From positions 1 through 64,000 of the forward strand of contig KI535270.1 in the NCBI GenBank assembly GCA_000488855.1: a stretch of DNA of 64,000 bases. The letters run 5' to 3'. Position numbers and translations under genes: made by a program. The notes beneath the pieces are model-generated. The model was not told the origin of the DNA. It was given only the letters and a program-made list of their open reading frames with translations, and ran no database searches. Source of the stretch: Eubacterium brachy ATCC 33089 (GTDB lineage Bacteria > Bacillota > Clostridia > Peptostreptococcales > Anaerovoracaceae). Below, piece after piece: positions 26,885-36,028 of this stretch (positions are counted from its first letter, which is position 1; every line of letters starts with the position of its first letter).

Positions 26885-28999
26885 TCATATCCTCCATAAT
26901 TTTATGGGATCTACATCTACCACGACGCTGATTCCCTCTCTTCTCTCCCTCATTTCATCTCTAAATTTTTTCACTGTTTCGAATATATTGCAAAGGCTGT
27001 CTTCATGTAATTTTAGAAGCGTTATAGCCTTATGTTTATCGTCGCCATATTTTGGGCTCTGTTGAGTATCATCATCTATTTCTTTTCTTTCTCCTAATTC
27101 CGTTTCTAGAAAGCTGTTATCACTCTCATTTTTTATCATTTTTTCAGTTTTTTTGTATGGTATTAAATATTTTTTCCCTATTATTATTCTTTCGTCCGTA
27201 TTCTCACTTATGAGCTTTTCCAGTTTTCTCCACGCGCTCTTGACCGTCTTGGCATTTTTACCGATTAAAGCTATTTCACATAATACGCTATATGGTGGAT
27301 AGTCAAAGGTCTTTCTCATCTGACTTTCCTTTTCAAAAAACATTTCACCATCTTGTCTTGCTCCTGTAACGATTGCAAAATCTTCAGGCTGGTATGTCTG
27401 TAGAACTACCTTTCCTCTATCGTAGCCTCTTCCCGCTCTACCACTGCTATGTACAATATTTTGAAAGCATCTTTCCCTGCCTCGATAATCTAAAGAATTC
27501 AACCACGTATCTGCAGCAATTATTCCCACGAGACCTACATTTGCAAAATCCAATCCCTTCATTATAATCTGAGTTCCTATGAGAATATCAAATTCTTTTC
27601 TCTCAAAGGCTTCAATGATTTCCCTGATATCACCTATTCTCTTTGCGTGATCGACATCCAAAATTCTCGTTTTTACATTTGGAAATAACTTGTCAACTTG
27701 TTCTTTGACAGTCTCTGTTCCCGCGCCAAAATGCTTGATATAGTTGCTCCCACATTTAGGACATACTCTTACCTTATGGTGAACCCTTCCGCAATATGTA
27801 CATCTCAATCTGTCCTCTCTTTTAGAATATGCCATGGGGACATTGCATTTTTGACATTTTATAACATGCCCACAATTTCTGCAAGATACAAATGTTGAGT
27901 ACCCTTTTTTATTGATAGTAAGCATAACTTGTTTGTCACTGTCAATCGCTCTGTTGATTTCATCATAGAGTTTCCTGCTGAAAATCGACGTGTTTCCTTT
28001 TTTTAATTCTTCCCGCATGTCAACTACGCTGACTTCCGGCAACTCGACAAAATTATATCTGTTTTTAATCACCAATCTTTTGTAGTCGCCCGCATGGGCT
28101 TTTATCATGCTCTCTACGGAAGGTGTTGCACTGCCCAACATCACTATTCCATCGTTGATATTTCCCCTTCGTATGGCTACATCTCTCGCATGAAATTTGG
28201 GCGTCATCTGAGACTTATAAGACATATCATGCTCTTCATCTAAAATAATCACACCTATATTTTTCAGTGGTGCAAAACACGCCGATCTTGCACCTATTAC
28301 GACAGATTTTTTTCCTGATTTTATATCATACCATTGCTCTCTCTGTTCACTTTTTGTTAACTTGCTGTGAATTACAGCAATCTTTTCTTTGCCTAACTTG
28401 TATATAAATCTATCGATCAACTGTTTTGTCAATGTTATTTCAGGGACCATCACTATAGCGGTTTTGTTCTTCTCAAGAGTCTTTTCCACAGTCCTTAAAT
28501 AGATTTCCGTTTTTCCTGAACCTGTAACACCGTCCAATAAAAACACCCTATGTTCATTCTTCTCTATGCTTTTTTTTATTTCATCCAGAGCCATCTCCTG
28601 CTCAAAGGTCAATCTTTGTATATCGCTGCCCGCACCTGAGTAATCGTCCAGCAAGTCTCTGTTTTTACGCATTTTCCCACTATGGCTGTTTGCAAACAAA
28701 CTTATGCAATCTATGTACTTCGCAAAATATCTTTCCCTCATCCAAAGTGCCACGTCCATGGCTTCTTCCGTGATGCCCTCTTTCTCATTTACCGATATGA
28801 CGGATTTTACGATCAAATCGTTTTGATCAACTTCCATTTCTTGCAAAATACCCGCTATAAAGCCTTCTTTCTCCAGGTCGTTTTTTCCGAAAGGCACTAT
28901 AACCTTGCATCCGATTTTAACTCTTTCAAAGTCACATTTGTATGTAAAAAACCTGTCTACATTAGCCGATTTGTTTTTTATAACCACACTTACATACAT
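26885..28999 (-). CDS. priA: Primosomal protein N' (replication restart helicase)
   Basis: 704 residues. N-terminal 3'-DNA-binding domain, then the helicase core with GVTGSGKTEIYL (Walker A), ILDEEHD (DEAH-like) and a zinc module CRNCGHVIKCQKC ... CTYCGRV ... CPKCG. RAGRGYDRGKVVLQTYQPE is motif VI. It reloads the replisome at stalled forks. A charged stretch of about 35 residues (around 620-660) interrupts the C-terminal domain and looks like a low-complexity insertion. It lies 29 bp after asnA. Confidence 0.96.
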   Translation of the reverse strand: MYVSVVIKNKSANVDRFFTYKCDFERVKIGCKVIVPFGKNDLEKEGFIAGILQEMEVDQNDLIVKSVISVNEKEGITEEAMDVALWMRERYFAKYIDCISLFANSHSGKMRKNRDLLDDYSGAGSDIQRLTFEQEMALDEIKKSIEKNEHRVFLLDGVTGSGKTEIYLRTVEKTLEKNKTAIVMVPEITLTKQLIDRFIYKLGKEKIAVIHSKLTKSEQREQWYDIKSGKKSVVIGARSACFAPLKNIGVIILDEEHDMSYKSQMTPKFHARDVAIRRGNINDGIVMLGSATPSVESMIKAHAGDYKRLVIKNRYNFVELPEVSVVDMREELKKGNTSIFSRKLYDEINRAIDSDKQVMLTINKKGYSTFVSCRNCGHVIKCQKCNVPMAYSKREDRLRCTYCGRVHHKVRVCPKCGSNYIKHFGAGTETVKEQVDKLFPNVKTRILDVDHAKRIGDIREIIEAFERKEFDILIGTQIIMKGLDFANVGLVGIIAADTWLNSLDYRGRERCFQNIVHSSGRAGRGYDRGKVVLQTYQPEDFAIVTGARQDGEMFFEKESQMRKTFDYPPYSVLCEIALIGKNAKTVKSAWRKLEKLISENTDERIIIGKKYLIPYKKTEKMIKNESDNSFLETELGERKEIDDDTQQSPKYGDDKHKAITLLKLHEDSLCNIFETVKKFRDEMRERREGISVVVDVDPIKLWRI

Positions 29000-29028
29000 A
29001 TAATTTAATGCCTTTCTTCATGTCTATA

Positions 29029-30039
29029 CTACAATAAGAAAATATCGCTTTCCTCACATTTCTTTATCATTTCATTCGGCCAAACGGATACCTGAACCTC
29101 ACCTATGTGCGCCTTTCTCAAAAAATACATGCACAACCTGCTTTGACCGATTCCTCCTCCAACTGTATAAGGCAGCTCCCTGTTTAAAATTTTCTTGTGA
29201 AAATCCAGGTTCTCTCTGTCTTTTTTCCCTGAAATTTCAAGTTGTTTCTTCATTGATTCTTCGTCTACTCTAATTCCCATTGACGATATTTCATAGGCGC
29301 TTTCCAATATGTCGTTCCATAGAATTATATCTCCGTTTAATTCCCAATCATCATAATCGGGAGCTCTGCCGTCGTGAGGCTTTCCAGACTTCAAATTTCC
29401 GCCTATCTTCGATATGAAAACGGCTCTTTCCTTCTTTGCAATTTCGTTTTCTCTCTCTTCCGGATTTAAGTCCGGATACATATCTTCCAATTCCTGTGAA
29501 GTTATGTATTTTATTTCGTTTGGAAGATCAGTTCTCAATTCCGGATAATGTCTGTTGACAAAATCTCCTAAATTTTTAAGAGCTATGTAAATCCTGTCTA
29601 CTACATCTTCTAAATATTCTTCAGTTCTATCCTCTTTTTTAATGACTTTTTCCCAATCCCATTGATCCACATAGATCGAATGGGTATTGTCCAATTCCTC
29701 ATCTCTTCTTATGGCATTCATATCGGTGTATATTCCGTGTCCCGCCTTTATTCCGTATTTACCCAAAGCCATTCTTTTCCATTTTGCAAGAGATTGAACT
29801 ATTTGAACCTCTGTCTCATTCATATCCTTTACAGTAAAATCTACAGTTCTCTCAATTCCGTTCAGATTGTCGTTCAAGCCGCTTTCTGGCGTTACGAATA
29901 ACGGTGCTGAAACCCTTCTCAAACTCAATCCGTAGGCAAGTTCCTGTTGAAAAAAATCTTTGATTTTTTTAATAGCCCTCTGACTTTCCATATAGTCTAT
30001 AACCGGTGTATAATCCTTTGGAATAAACAATTTTGACAT
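29029..30039 (-). CDS. asnA: Aspartate--ammonia ligase
   Basis: 336-residue class II aaRS-like asparagine synthetase that uses ammonia. Seen: SAPLFVTPESGLND, WKRMALGKYG, GIYTDMNAIRRDE, VDQWDWEKV and GGGIGQSRLCMYFL. Start at ATG 30039 with GGAGG 6 nt upstream; the ATG at 30051 lies within that site. It sits between queH and priA and is probably cotranscribed. Confidence 0.96.
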   Translation of the reverse strand: MSKLFIPKDYTPVIDYMESQRAIKKIKDFFQQELAYGLSLRRVSAPLFVTPESGLNDNLNGIERTVDFTVKDMNETEVQIVQSLAKWKRMALGKYGIKAGHGIYTDMNAIRRDEELDNTHSIYVDQWDWEKVIKKEDRTEEYLEDVVDRIYIALKNLGDFVNRHYPELRTDLPNEIKYITSQELEDMYPDLNPEERENEIAKKERAVFISKIGGNLKSGKPHDGRAPDYDDWELNGDIILWNDILESAYEISSMGIRVDEESMKKQLEISGKKDRENLDFHKKILNRELPYTVGGGIGQSRLCMYFLRKAHIGEVQVSVWPNEMIKKCEESDIFLL

Positions 30040-30079
30040 TTTAACCTCCATATTTAAACTAATCTCGCTTTCAATTTAT

Positions 30080-30733
30080 CTACGATTTATCCATCCATTT
30101 GGAAAATTCGCAACCACAATAGTTCTGTCGATACAGCCCCATCTTATTGGATAACTCGACACTTCTCCTATAGCCATCCAATTTTTTAAAATTTCCGTCC
30201 AAATAAAGAACTCCTGTTTTTTTACTTATATTTTTTCCAATAGTACTGATTTTTAAATAACTTTTGTGCGGGCTGACTGTTAAAGTAGTTCCGAATATGT
30301 GAAATTTTTCTTCTTTGGCAATTCTGGCAGTTTCATACAGTCTCAGCGAAAAGCATTTGCTACATCTGGCTCCACCTTCTTCACAATCTTCATAGCCTTT
30401 AATATATTCAAAATACGTTTCGGTGCAGTACTCATCATCAATCATCTTGACTTTATCTCTCGAAATCTGATTGATAAATTCTATGGCTTTAATCTGATTT
30501 ATTTTTCTCCTTAAATATTCTCTTTGCTCAGTTATATTGGGATTATAATACAATATAGTTATGTCGAAATTCTCCATCAACTTTTCTATAACCGATGTGC
30601 TACAAGGACCACAACAAGAATGTAATAAAAGTCTGGGCTTACATTCCAAACCTGTATTTTCAGGCTCCATATTCTCAACTATGGTATTTCCTCTTGTGAT
30701 TTGGTATAATCTGTTCTTTCTCATATTTTTCAC
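30080..30733 (-). CDS. queH: Epoxyqueuosine reductase QueH
   Basis: 217 residues. It converts epoxyqueuosine to queuosine in tRNA, replacing the cobalamin enzyme QueG in many anaerobes. Cysteine motifs for a metal/Fe-S site: LLHSCCGPCSTS, then CSKCFSLRL and YCGCEFSKW. YYNPNITEQREY is also typical. Start GTG 30733 with GGAGAG just upstream; an ATG three codons later is an alternative. It starts the minus-strand run towards priA, diverging from the radical SAM gene. Confidence 0.92.
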   Translation of the reverse strand: MKNMRKNRLYQITRGNTIVENMEPENTGLECKPRLLLHSCCGPCSTSVIEKLMENFDITILYYNPNITEQREYLRRKINQIKAIEFINQISRDKVKMIDDEYCTETYFEYIKGYEDCEEGGARCSKCFSLRLYETARIAKEEKFHIFGTTLTVSPHKSYLKISTIGKNISKKTGVLYLDGNFKKLDGYRRSVELSNKMGLYRQNYCGCEFSKWMDKS

Positions 30734-30940
30734 ATTCTCTCCACATTTAACTCATTTATATGTGAACATTGATATTCTGCCATTTTTCGTAGATAACCTT
30801 CTACTCGGATTTCCACTACTGATTTTCCCTTTCAATTCTGAATTTCAAAATACGAATATCCTTCAGGTTTTCATCGTTATATTATACCATATTTTCCCGG
30901 CTTTTCAAAAAAAAAATATTATGGAAACATTGTATTTTCA

Positions 30941-30958
30941 ATGGTTAAAATTAACCAT
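30941..30958. promoter_or_regulatory. Dyad ATGGTTAA-AA-TTAACCAT, candidate operator
   Basis: Perfect 8-bp inverted repeat with a 2-bp centre in the 286-bp divergent region between queH and the radical SAM gene. It lies just upstream of an extended -10 (TGTTATACT, 30983-30991) reading right. It could be bound by a regulator of either gene. No regulator is assigned. Confidence 0.4.
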
Positions 30959-31019
30959 ATCTTTATCATCCCTCAGCTTTTATGTTATACTGTTTCATAG
31001 GTCACTTACGGAGTTGAAA

Positions 31020-31913
31020 ATGAATAGAATATACACAATAAATAACTATTTAAGAAAAATATTCGGCGAAAAAGTCGTAAAACTCTCTCTAGATGGCGGT
31101 TTTACGTGTCCAAATCGGGATGGCACAAAAGGTTTTGGTGGATGTGCTTTTTGCTCCTCCACCGGTTCAGGGGAGCTATCCAGCGATATACCGAGTCAAA
31201 TACAATTGCTATCCGACAAATGGAGCCATGTCAATAAATACCTTGCATACTTTCAAAATCATACAAATACCTATGCTCCGCTTTTACGCTTGCGAAATTT
31301 GTTTTTCGATGCTTTAAGCCAAGATAAGATCGTGGGATTAGTAGTTGCAACTCGTCCGGATTGCTTGAGCGATGAAGTAGTGTCGCTGCTTTCTGAAATT
31401 CAGCAAACTCATTTTATTTGGGTTGAACTCGGGCTGCAAACAATTCACGATGAAATTGCCAACTCCATAAACAGAGGATATCTTCTATCCGAATATGATC
31501 AGGCGGTAAAAAAACTGAACGATGCCGATTTGAAATATGTTACTCATCTGATTTTAGGGCTACCCGGCGAAAATCGCTTACAAATGGAAGAATCCTTAAA
31601 GTACGTGTGTAACAAATCTCCTTTTGGGCTCAAATTGCACATGTTAAACATTGTCAAAGGCAGTCAAATGGAACTCACCCACAGAGATTATTCATATTTT
31701 AAATCCATAGACCACTATGTCAATTTTGTGTGTGATTTTATCGAAATAATACCAAAAGACATAACCATCCACAGACTTAATGGCGATGCTCCCAGGAACA
31801 TACTTATTACACCTGAGTGGAGTTATAAAAAAAGAACCATTCTAAACAGCATTAACAAAGAGTTGATAAATAGAAACAGTTGGCAAGGCAAATTTTTCGA
31901 GATTACCGATTGA
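31020..31913 (+). CDS. TIGR01212 family radical SAM protein (YtqA-like)
   Basis: 297 residues. SAM/Fe-S motif CPNRDGTKGFGGCAFC (Cys triad CxxxxxxxxxCxxC form of this family), GSGE, VATRPDCL, WVELGLQT and HLILGLPGE. Substrate unproven; proposed roles are in tRNA modification. The open frame extends upstream to 30561, but ATG 31020 has GGAG 6 nt before it and begins the conserved domain, so the extension is rejected. It is the first gene of the plus-strand island. Confidence 0.9.
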   Translation: MNRIYTINNYLRKIFGEKVVKLSLDGGFTCPNRDGTKGFGGCAFCSSTGSGELSSDIPSQIQLLSDKWSHVNKYLAYFQNHTNTYAPLLRLRNLFFDALSQDKIVGLVVATRPDCLSDEVVSLLSEIQQTHFIWVELGLQTIHDEIANSINRGYLLSEYDQAVKKLNDADLKYVTHLILGLPGENRLQMEESLKYVCNKSPFGLKLHMLNIVKGSQMELTHRDYSYFKSIDHYVNFVCDFIEIIPKDITIHRLNGDAPRNILITPEWSYKKRTILNSINKELINRNSWQGKFFEITD

Positions 31914-31985
31914 CGTCTGGAAATTTTTTAGTATATATTTATCACCTTTTCCGTATTGAAGCCTCTTCCTCTGTGAACTTACTTA

Positions 31986-32014
31986 TTGACACTCTTTTTT
32001 TTTAGTATTAAAAT
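31986..32014 (+). promoter_or_regulatory. Promoter of the aconitase-isocitrate dehydrogenase unit
   Basis: TTGACA (31986-31991), 17-bp T-rich spacer, TAAAAT (32009-32014). Transcription would start about 32020, placing the TTGTATACAA palindrome at or just after the start site. A TATAAT at 32020-32025 has no -35 at proper spacing. Confidence 0.65.
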
Positions 32015-32024
32015 AAATGTATAA

Positions 32025-32034
32025 TTGTATACAA
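32025..32034. promoter_or_regulatory. TTGTATACAA palindrome, candidate GntR/FCD operator
   Basis: Perfect 10-bp palindrome between the promoter and the GGAGG site of aconitase. TGTATACA-type sites are bound by several FCD-type GntR regulators. The only such regulator in the window is encoded at the end of this gene cluster, suggesting autogenous local control. Confidence 0.5.
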
Positions 32035-32051
32035 AGTATATGGAGGTCAAT

Positions 32052-33977
32052 ATGAGTAAAACGCTTACGTACAAAATTCTTGAGAATCATCTCTTATCCG
32101 GAGAACTTATTCCAGGTACAGAAATCACCATAAAAATGGATCAGACTTTGACTCAAGATTCCACAGGAACAATGGTCTATCTGCAACTTGAAGCAATGGA
32201 TGTCGATCATGTGAAAACAGAACTTTCTGTAGCATATATAGATCACAACACTTTGCAAACCGGCTTTGAGAATGCTGATGATCATGCATTTATTAAGAGT
32301 GTTGCACAACGCCACGGAATTTTGTTCTCAAAACCCGGCAACGGAATTTGTCATCAACTTCATTTGGAGAATTATGGAATTCCCGGTAAAACTCTTCTGG
32401 GATCGGACAGTCATACTCCGACCGGTGGCGGTCTGGGTATGATCGCGATAGGTGCAGGTGGTTTAGACGTAGCGGTTGCAATGGCTAAGGGAACATACTC
32501 CTTGACGGTTCCCAAGGTTGTAAATGTCAAACTGAAAGGTTCATTAAAGCCTTGGTCTTCTGCCAAAGATGTCATATTAAAAGTTCTAAAAGAGCTGACT
32601 GTAAAAGGTGGTGTCGGCAAAGTTGTCGAATACACCGGTCCCGGCGTTTCCTCTCTATCTGTTACTGATAGAGCCACGATTACGAACATGGGAGCGGAAC
32701 TCGGTGCTACAACTTCTATCTTTCCCAGCGATGACAATACCAGAGCATATTTAAAATCCCAAGGTCGTGAAGAAGATTATGTATCGCTATCTGCTGATGA
32801 AGATGCGGTGTACGACGAAACTTTGGAAATCGATTTGGATGAGCTAAAACCTTTAGCTGCAATGCCTCACAGTCCTGACAACATTGATTCTGTGGCAAAT
32901 ATAGGAAAAATTAAAATTGACCAAGTGGCTATAGGCAGCTGCACAAACTCTTCTTATACTGATTTGATGAAGGTTGCCGGTATTCTAAAAGGGAAAAAAA
33001 TTCATCCTGACGTTTCATTTGTCATCTCTCCGGGGTCAAGTACTATTTTACATAAATTGGCTGAAAATGGAGCTTTAGCGGATTTAATCGGTGCAGGAGC
33101 CCGAATCATTGAAAATGCCTGTGGACCCTGTATCGGCATGGGACAATCTCCTAAATCCGGTGCAATTTCCCTTAGGACATTCAACAGAAACTTCAAAGGC
33201 AGATCCGGAACAAACGATGCAATGGTATATCTGGTAAGCCCTGAAACCGCTGCAATATCAGCTGTATATGGCGTTCTCACAGACGGTAGTACGACAGATG
33301 ACTTCATTCCTCAAGTCAAAATGGTCGATTTCGAAAAGAGCGATAACTTTATCGTCTACCCTACCGGACACAGTAAAGGGAACACTCCTGTGGAAATGGG
33401 ACCAAACATAAAACCGTTCCCAAGAAACAATCCTCTGTCAGGAGATTTAAAAGCGAAAGTGTGTCTTCATGCAGGAGACAATATAACAACTGATGATATT
33501 ATGCCTTCCGACTCAAGACTTTTACCATATCGCTCAAATATCCCTTATCTTTCTAATTTCTGTTTTGAAAAAATAGATTCAGAGTTTGCGAAGAGATGTG
33601 AAGATGCAAAGGAGTGTGCAATAATCGGTGGTGAGAACTACGGACAAGGTTCTTCCAGAGAACACGCAGCTCTGGCCCCACTTCATTTAGGTGTTAAGTT
33701 TGTGGTTGCAAAATCATTTGCCAGAATACATCGTTCCAACTTGATCAACAGCGGGATATTGCCTCTTGTTTTGAAAACTCCAACCGATTATGATGAGTTC
33801 GACTTGGGAGATGAATTGATTATCAAAAATGCTGTTTCTCAACTTGATAGAGATGAAATAACCATAGAAAACATTTCAAACGGCAAAGAATATACCTTGT
33901 TGAACAACTTCTCTCCATTAGAGAAGAATTTAATCTTGGCCGGCGGAAAAATCAATTATATCAAAAGTGAGAATTAG
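32052..33977 (+). CDS. acnA: Aconitate hydratase
   Basis: 641-residue [4Fe-4S] aconitase of the short bacterial type. The catalytic N-terminal domains carry GSDSHTPTGGGLGM, AIGSCTNSSYTDL and ENACGPCIGMGQSP (three cluster Cys); the C-terminal swivel domain carries GGENYGQGSSREHAAL and an active-site Arg/Ser loop. It interconverts citrate and isocitrate. ATG 32052 has GGAGG 5 nt upstream; the earlier ATG (32025) lies in the operator. Followed by isocitrate dehydrogenase. Confidence 0.95.
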   Translation: MSKTLTYKILENHLLSGELIPGTEITIKMDQTLTQDSTGTMVYLQLEAMDVDHVKTELSVAYIDHNTLQTGFENADDHAFIKSVAQRHGILFSKPGNGICHQLHLENYGIPGKTLLGSDSHTPTGGGLGMIAIGAGGLDVAVAMAKGTYSLTVPKVVNVKLKGSLKPWSSAKDVILKVLKELTVKGGVGKVVEYTGPGVSSLSVTDRATITNMGAELGATTSIFPSDDNTRAYLKSQGREEDYVSLSADEDAVYDETLEIDLDELKPLAAMPHSPDNIDSVANIGKIKIDQVAIGSCTNSSYTDLMKVAGILKGKKIHPDVSFVISPGSSTILHKLAENGALADLIGAGARIIENACGPCIGMGQSPKSGAISLRTFNRNFKGRSGTNDAMVYLVSPETAAISAVYGVLTDGSTTDDFIPQVKMVDFEKSDNFIVYPTGHSKGNTPVEMGPNIKPFPRNNPLSGDLKAKVCLHAGDNITTDDIMPSDSRLLPYRSNIPYLSNFCFEKIDSEFAKRCEDAKECAIIGGENYGQGSSREHAALAPLHLGVKFVVAKSFARIHRSNLINSGILPLVLKTPTDYDEFDLGDELIIKNAVSQLDRDEITIENISNGKEYTLLNNFSPLEKNLILAGGKINYIKSEN

Positions 33978-34068
33978 TCTGAACTTTCATCCCATTTACA
34001 AATTCGTTTTAATCTTGCATAAATCTGTAAATACCGGATATACATCATATATTTCATAGGGGGAGATA

Positions 34069-35199
34069 ATGGAAAACAACTTAAAACATATTGAGAATCT
34101 CATTTCAGCTCAGTTGAAAAGAATTAAAAAAATCAAAGAAAATCAACAGTTCACGGACTTTAAAAAACTTGATAAAATCGTCATAGGAACTGCAAATGGT
34201 GACGGTATCGGTCCTGTTATTATGGATGCAACTTTAAAAGTATTAAAAAATTTGCTTACAAAAGAAATCTCTTCCGGGAAAATCGAAATTCGGGAAATAG
34301 AAGGTCTCACTATCGAAAACAGAGTTGCTAAACTTCAGGCTGTTCCAGATGATGTACTCTCTGCTATAAGAGAGTGTAACGTGCTTTTGAAAGGACCTAC
34401 GACCACTCCGGGTAAAAAGGATGATCTTCCTAATATCGAAAGTGCCAACGTTACTTTGCGAAAGGAATTGGATCTTTTTGCAAATGTCAGACCGGTGAAA
34501 GTTCCCGAAAAAAATATCGATTGGATTTTTTTTAGAGAAAATACCGAGGGAGAATACGCTCTTGGAAGTCAAGGTATCGAAATTGATGATGAAATTGCTG
34601 TAGATTTTAAAATTATAACTGATGTCGGAACAAGACGAATAGCTGAAGCTGCATTTAATTACGCAAAGTCAAATGGAAATTTAAATGTTTCAATCATAAC
34701 AAAGGCGAACATTATGAAAAAGACGGATGGTAAATTTTTAGAGGTTTGCTATGATATATCCAAAAAATATCCTGAAATCAAAACTGATGACTGGTACGTC
34801 GATATATGTGCGGCAAACCTCATAAACCCGGCGTTGCAATCTTCGTTCAACGTATTTTTACTTCCAAATCTCTACGGAGATATAATAACTGATGAAGCTG
34901 CACAGCTGCAAGGCGGTGTAGGAACTGCCGGAAGTGCAAATATAGGCAGCAAATATGCCATGTTTGAGGCAGTACACGGAAGTGCACCTCGCATGGTCAA
35001 AGAAGGCATTTCCAAATATGCAAGTCCCGCCAGTCTATTAAAGGCCTCTGAAATGATGTTGCGTCACGTCGGATATACTGCTCATGCCGATAAGCTGGAA
35101 AGCTTAATTGAATTGGCAAACAACTCATTAAACATGTCAGGTGATGGCAAGGGAAATACCGCTGCAGAGTTTGCAGATTTTATCAATGACAGGTGTTAA
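34069..35199 (+). CDS. Isocitrate dehydrogenase (NAD-type, isocitrate/isopropylmalate family)
   Basis: 376 residues. The family motifs are clear: NGDGIGPVIMDA, TTPGKKDDLPNIESANVTLRKELDLFANVRP (substrate loop, Ser/Asn/Arg set), FFRENTEGEY, KANIMK, and NLYGDIITDEAAQLQGGVGTAGSANIG plus EAVHGSAP. Next to aconitase, isocitrate is the likely substrate rather than isopropylmalate. Together they make 2-oxoglutarate (for glutamate) from citrate. An N-terminal helical extension of about 35 residues precedes the Rossmann core. GGGGGAG precedes the ATG. Confidence 0.9.
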   Translation: MENNLKHIENLISAQLKRIKKIKENQQFTDFKKLDKIVIGTANGDGIGPVIMDATLKVLKNLLTKEISSGKIEIREIEGLTIENRVAKLQAVPDDVLSAIRECNVLLKGPTTTPGKKDDLPNIESANVTLRKELDLFANVRPVKVPEKNIDWIFFRENTEGEYALGSQGIEIDDEIAVDFKIITDVGTRRIAEAAFNYAKSNGNLNVSIITKANIMKKTDGKFLEVCYDISKKYPEIKTDDWYVDICAANLINPALQSSFNVFLLPNLYGDIITDEAAQLQGGVGTAGSANIGSKYAMFEAVHGSAPRMVKEGISKYASPASLLKASEMMLRHVGYTAHADKLESLIELANNSLNMSGDGKGNTAAEFADFINDRC

Positions 35200-35244
35200 A
35201 CAGTTTTTGACTGCCGTTTGTCAATTAACCGGAAAGGAAGAGAT

Positions 35245-35880
35245 ATGGCAATTTCTGATAATTTATTTTCAACTATAAAAGATGACATATTGACCGGAAA
35301 GCTAAAAAGTGGTGAAAAACTCACAGAAAAGGTCATTTGCAATCAATACAGCATCAGCAGAACTCCTGTGAGAGAGGCTCTGCAAAAGCTGGAGATGGAG
35401 GGTCTTGTCGAAAGCATTCCAAACCGTGGTTTTTTCGTGTTGGGTTTGACCGCACGCGACTATGAGGATATGTTCACATTGAGAAAGCTATATGAAATTC
35501 AAGCCTTTTCTTGGGCTGTAGAAAGAGCATCCGACCAAGAAAGAGAATCCATCGAAGAATTGTTTGAGCTTATGGAATTCTACACGATGAAAAAGGATGT
35601 TGCAAAAATGCTTACGATAAATATGAACTTTCATCAGATGATATACAAGGCATCACATAATAGAATTCTCGCAAATTTACTTTCATCTTATCAACAAATG
35701 CTAAAATATGTCGACAATACACGAAAAAATTACAACAACTATCTTCTGGATGTTTTTACTGAACATAAAGCCATATATGAAGCCTTTAATTCAAGGGATA
35801 TCGATGCCGGCGTTACAGCCATAACGACCCATCTTGACAACTCCAAACTTCGCTACTTAAAAAGTATCAAATTGCTGTAA
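35245..35880 (+). CDS. GntR family transcriptional regulator, FCD domain
   Basis: 211 residues. N-terminal winged helix (about 1-70: LKSGEKLTEKVICNQYSISRTPVREALQKLEMEGLVESIPNRGFFV) and a helical FCD ligand domain with the metal-binding Asp/His pattern (NMNFHQMIYKAS, EHKAIYEAF, ITTHLDNS). It probably represses aconitase-isocitrate dehydrogenase in response to a carboxylate such as citrate (inference from position and family). Start ATG 35245 has AGGAAG upstream; TTG 35218 is less likely. Confidence 0.88.
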   Translation: MAISDNLFSTIKDDILTGKLKSGEKLTEKVICNQYSISRTPVREALQKLEMEGLVESIPNRGFFVLGLTARDYEDMFTLRKLYEIQAFSWAVERASDQERESIEELFELMEFYTMKKDVAKMLTINMNFHQMIYKASHNRILANLLSSYQQMLKYVDNTRKNYNNYLLDVFTEHKAIYEAFNSRDIDAGVTAITTHLDNSKLRYLKSIKLL

Positions 35881-35901
35881 TAATTCCAATTTCATTGTAA
35901 A

Positions 35902-35935
35902 AGTCACATTTTATCAATATTGATAAAATGTGACT
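35902..35935. terminator. 34-bp perfect palindrome, probable bidirectional terminator
   Basis: AGTCACATTTTATCAAT followed by its exact reverse complement, 22 bp past the gntR stop and between convergent gntR and tdk. Minus-strand RNA is followed by TTTTAC; the plus side has TATTTTT ten bases later. U-tracts are weak for a classical terminator. Confidence 0.55.
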
Positions 35936-36028
35936 CTCAGTCTATTTTTAAACGCAGCTATCATTATCGCACAGTTTCACAATTACATTTTCTGCATTTC
36001 CTCTATTCTCTAAATTCTGTTTAACATT

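Noticed and set aside
30561-31019. 153-residue extension of the radical SAM protein
   Set aside because: It lies antisense to queH and in an intergenic promoter region; ATG 31020 with GGAG starts the conserved domain.
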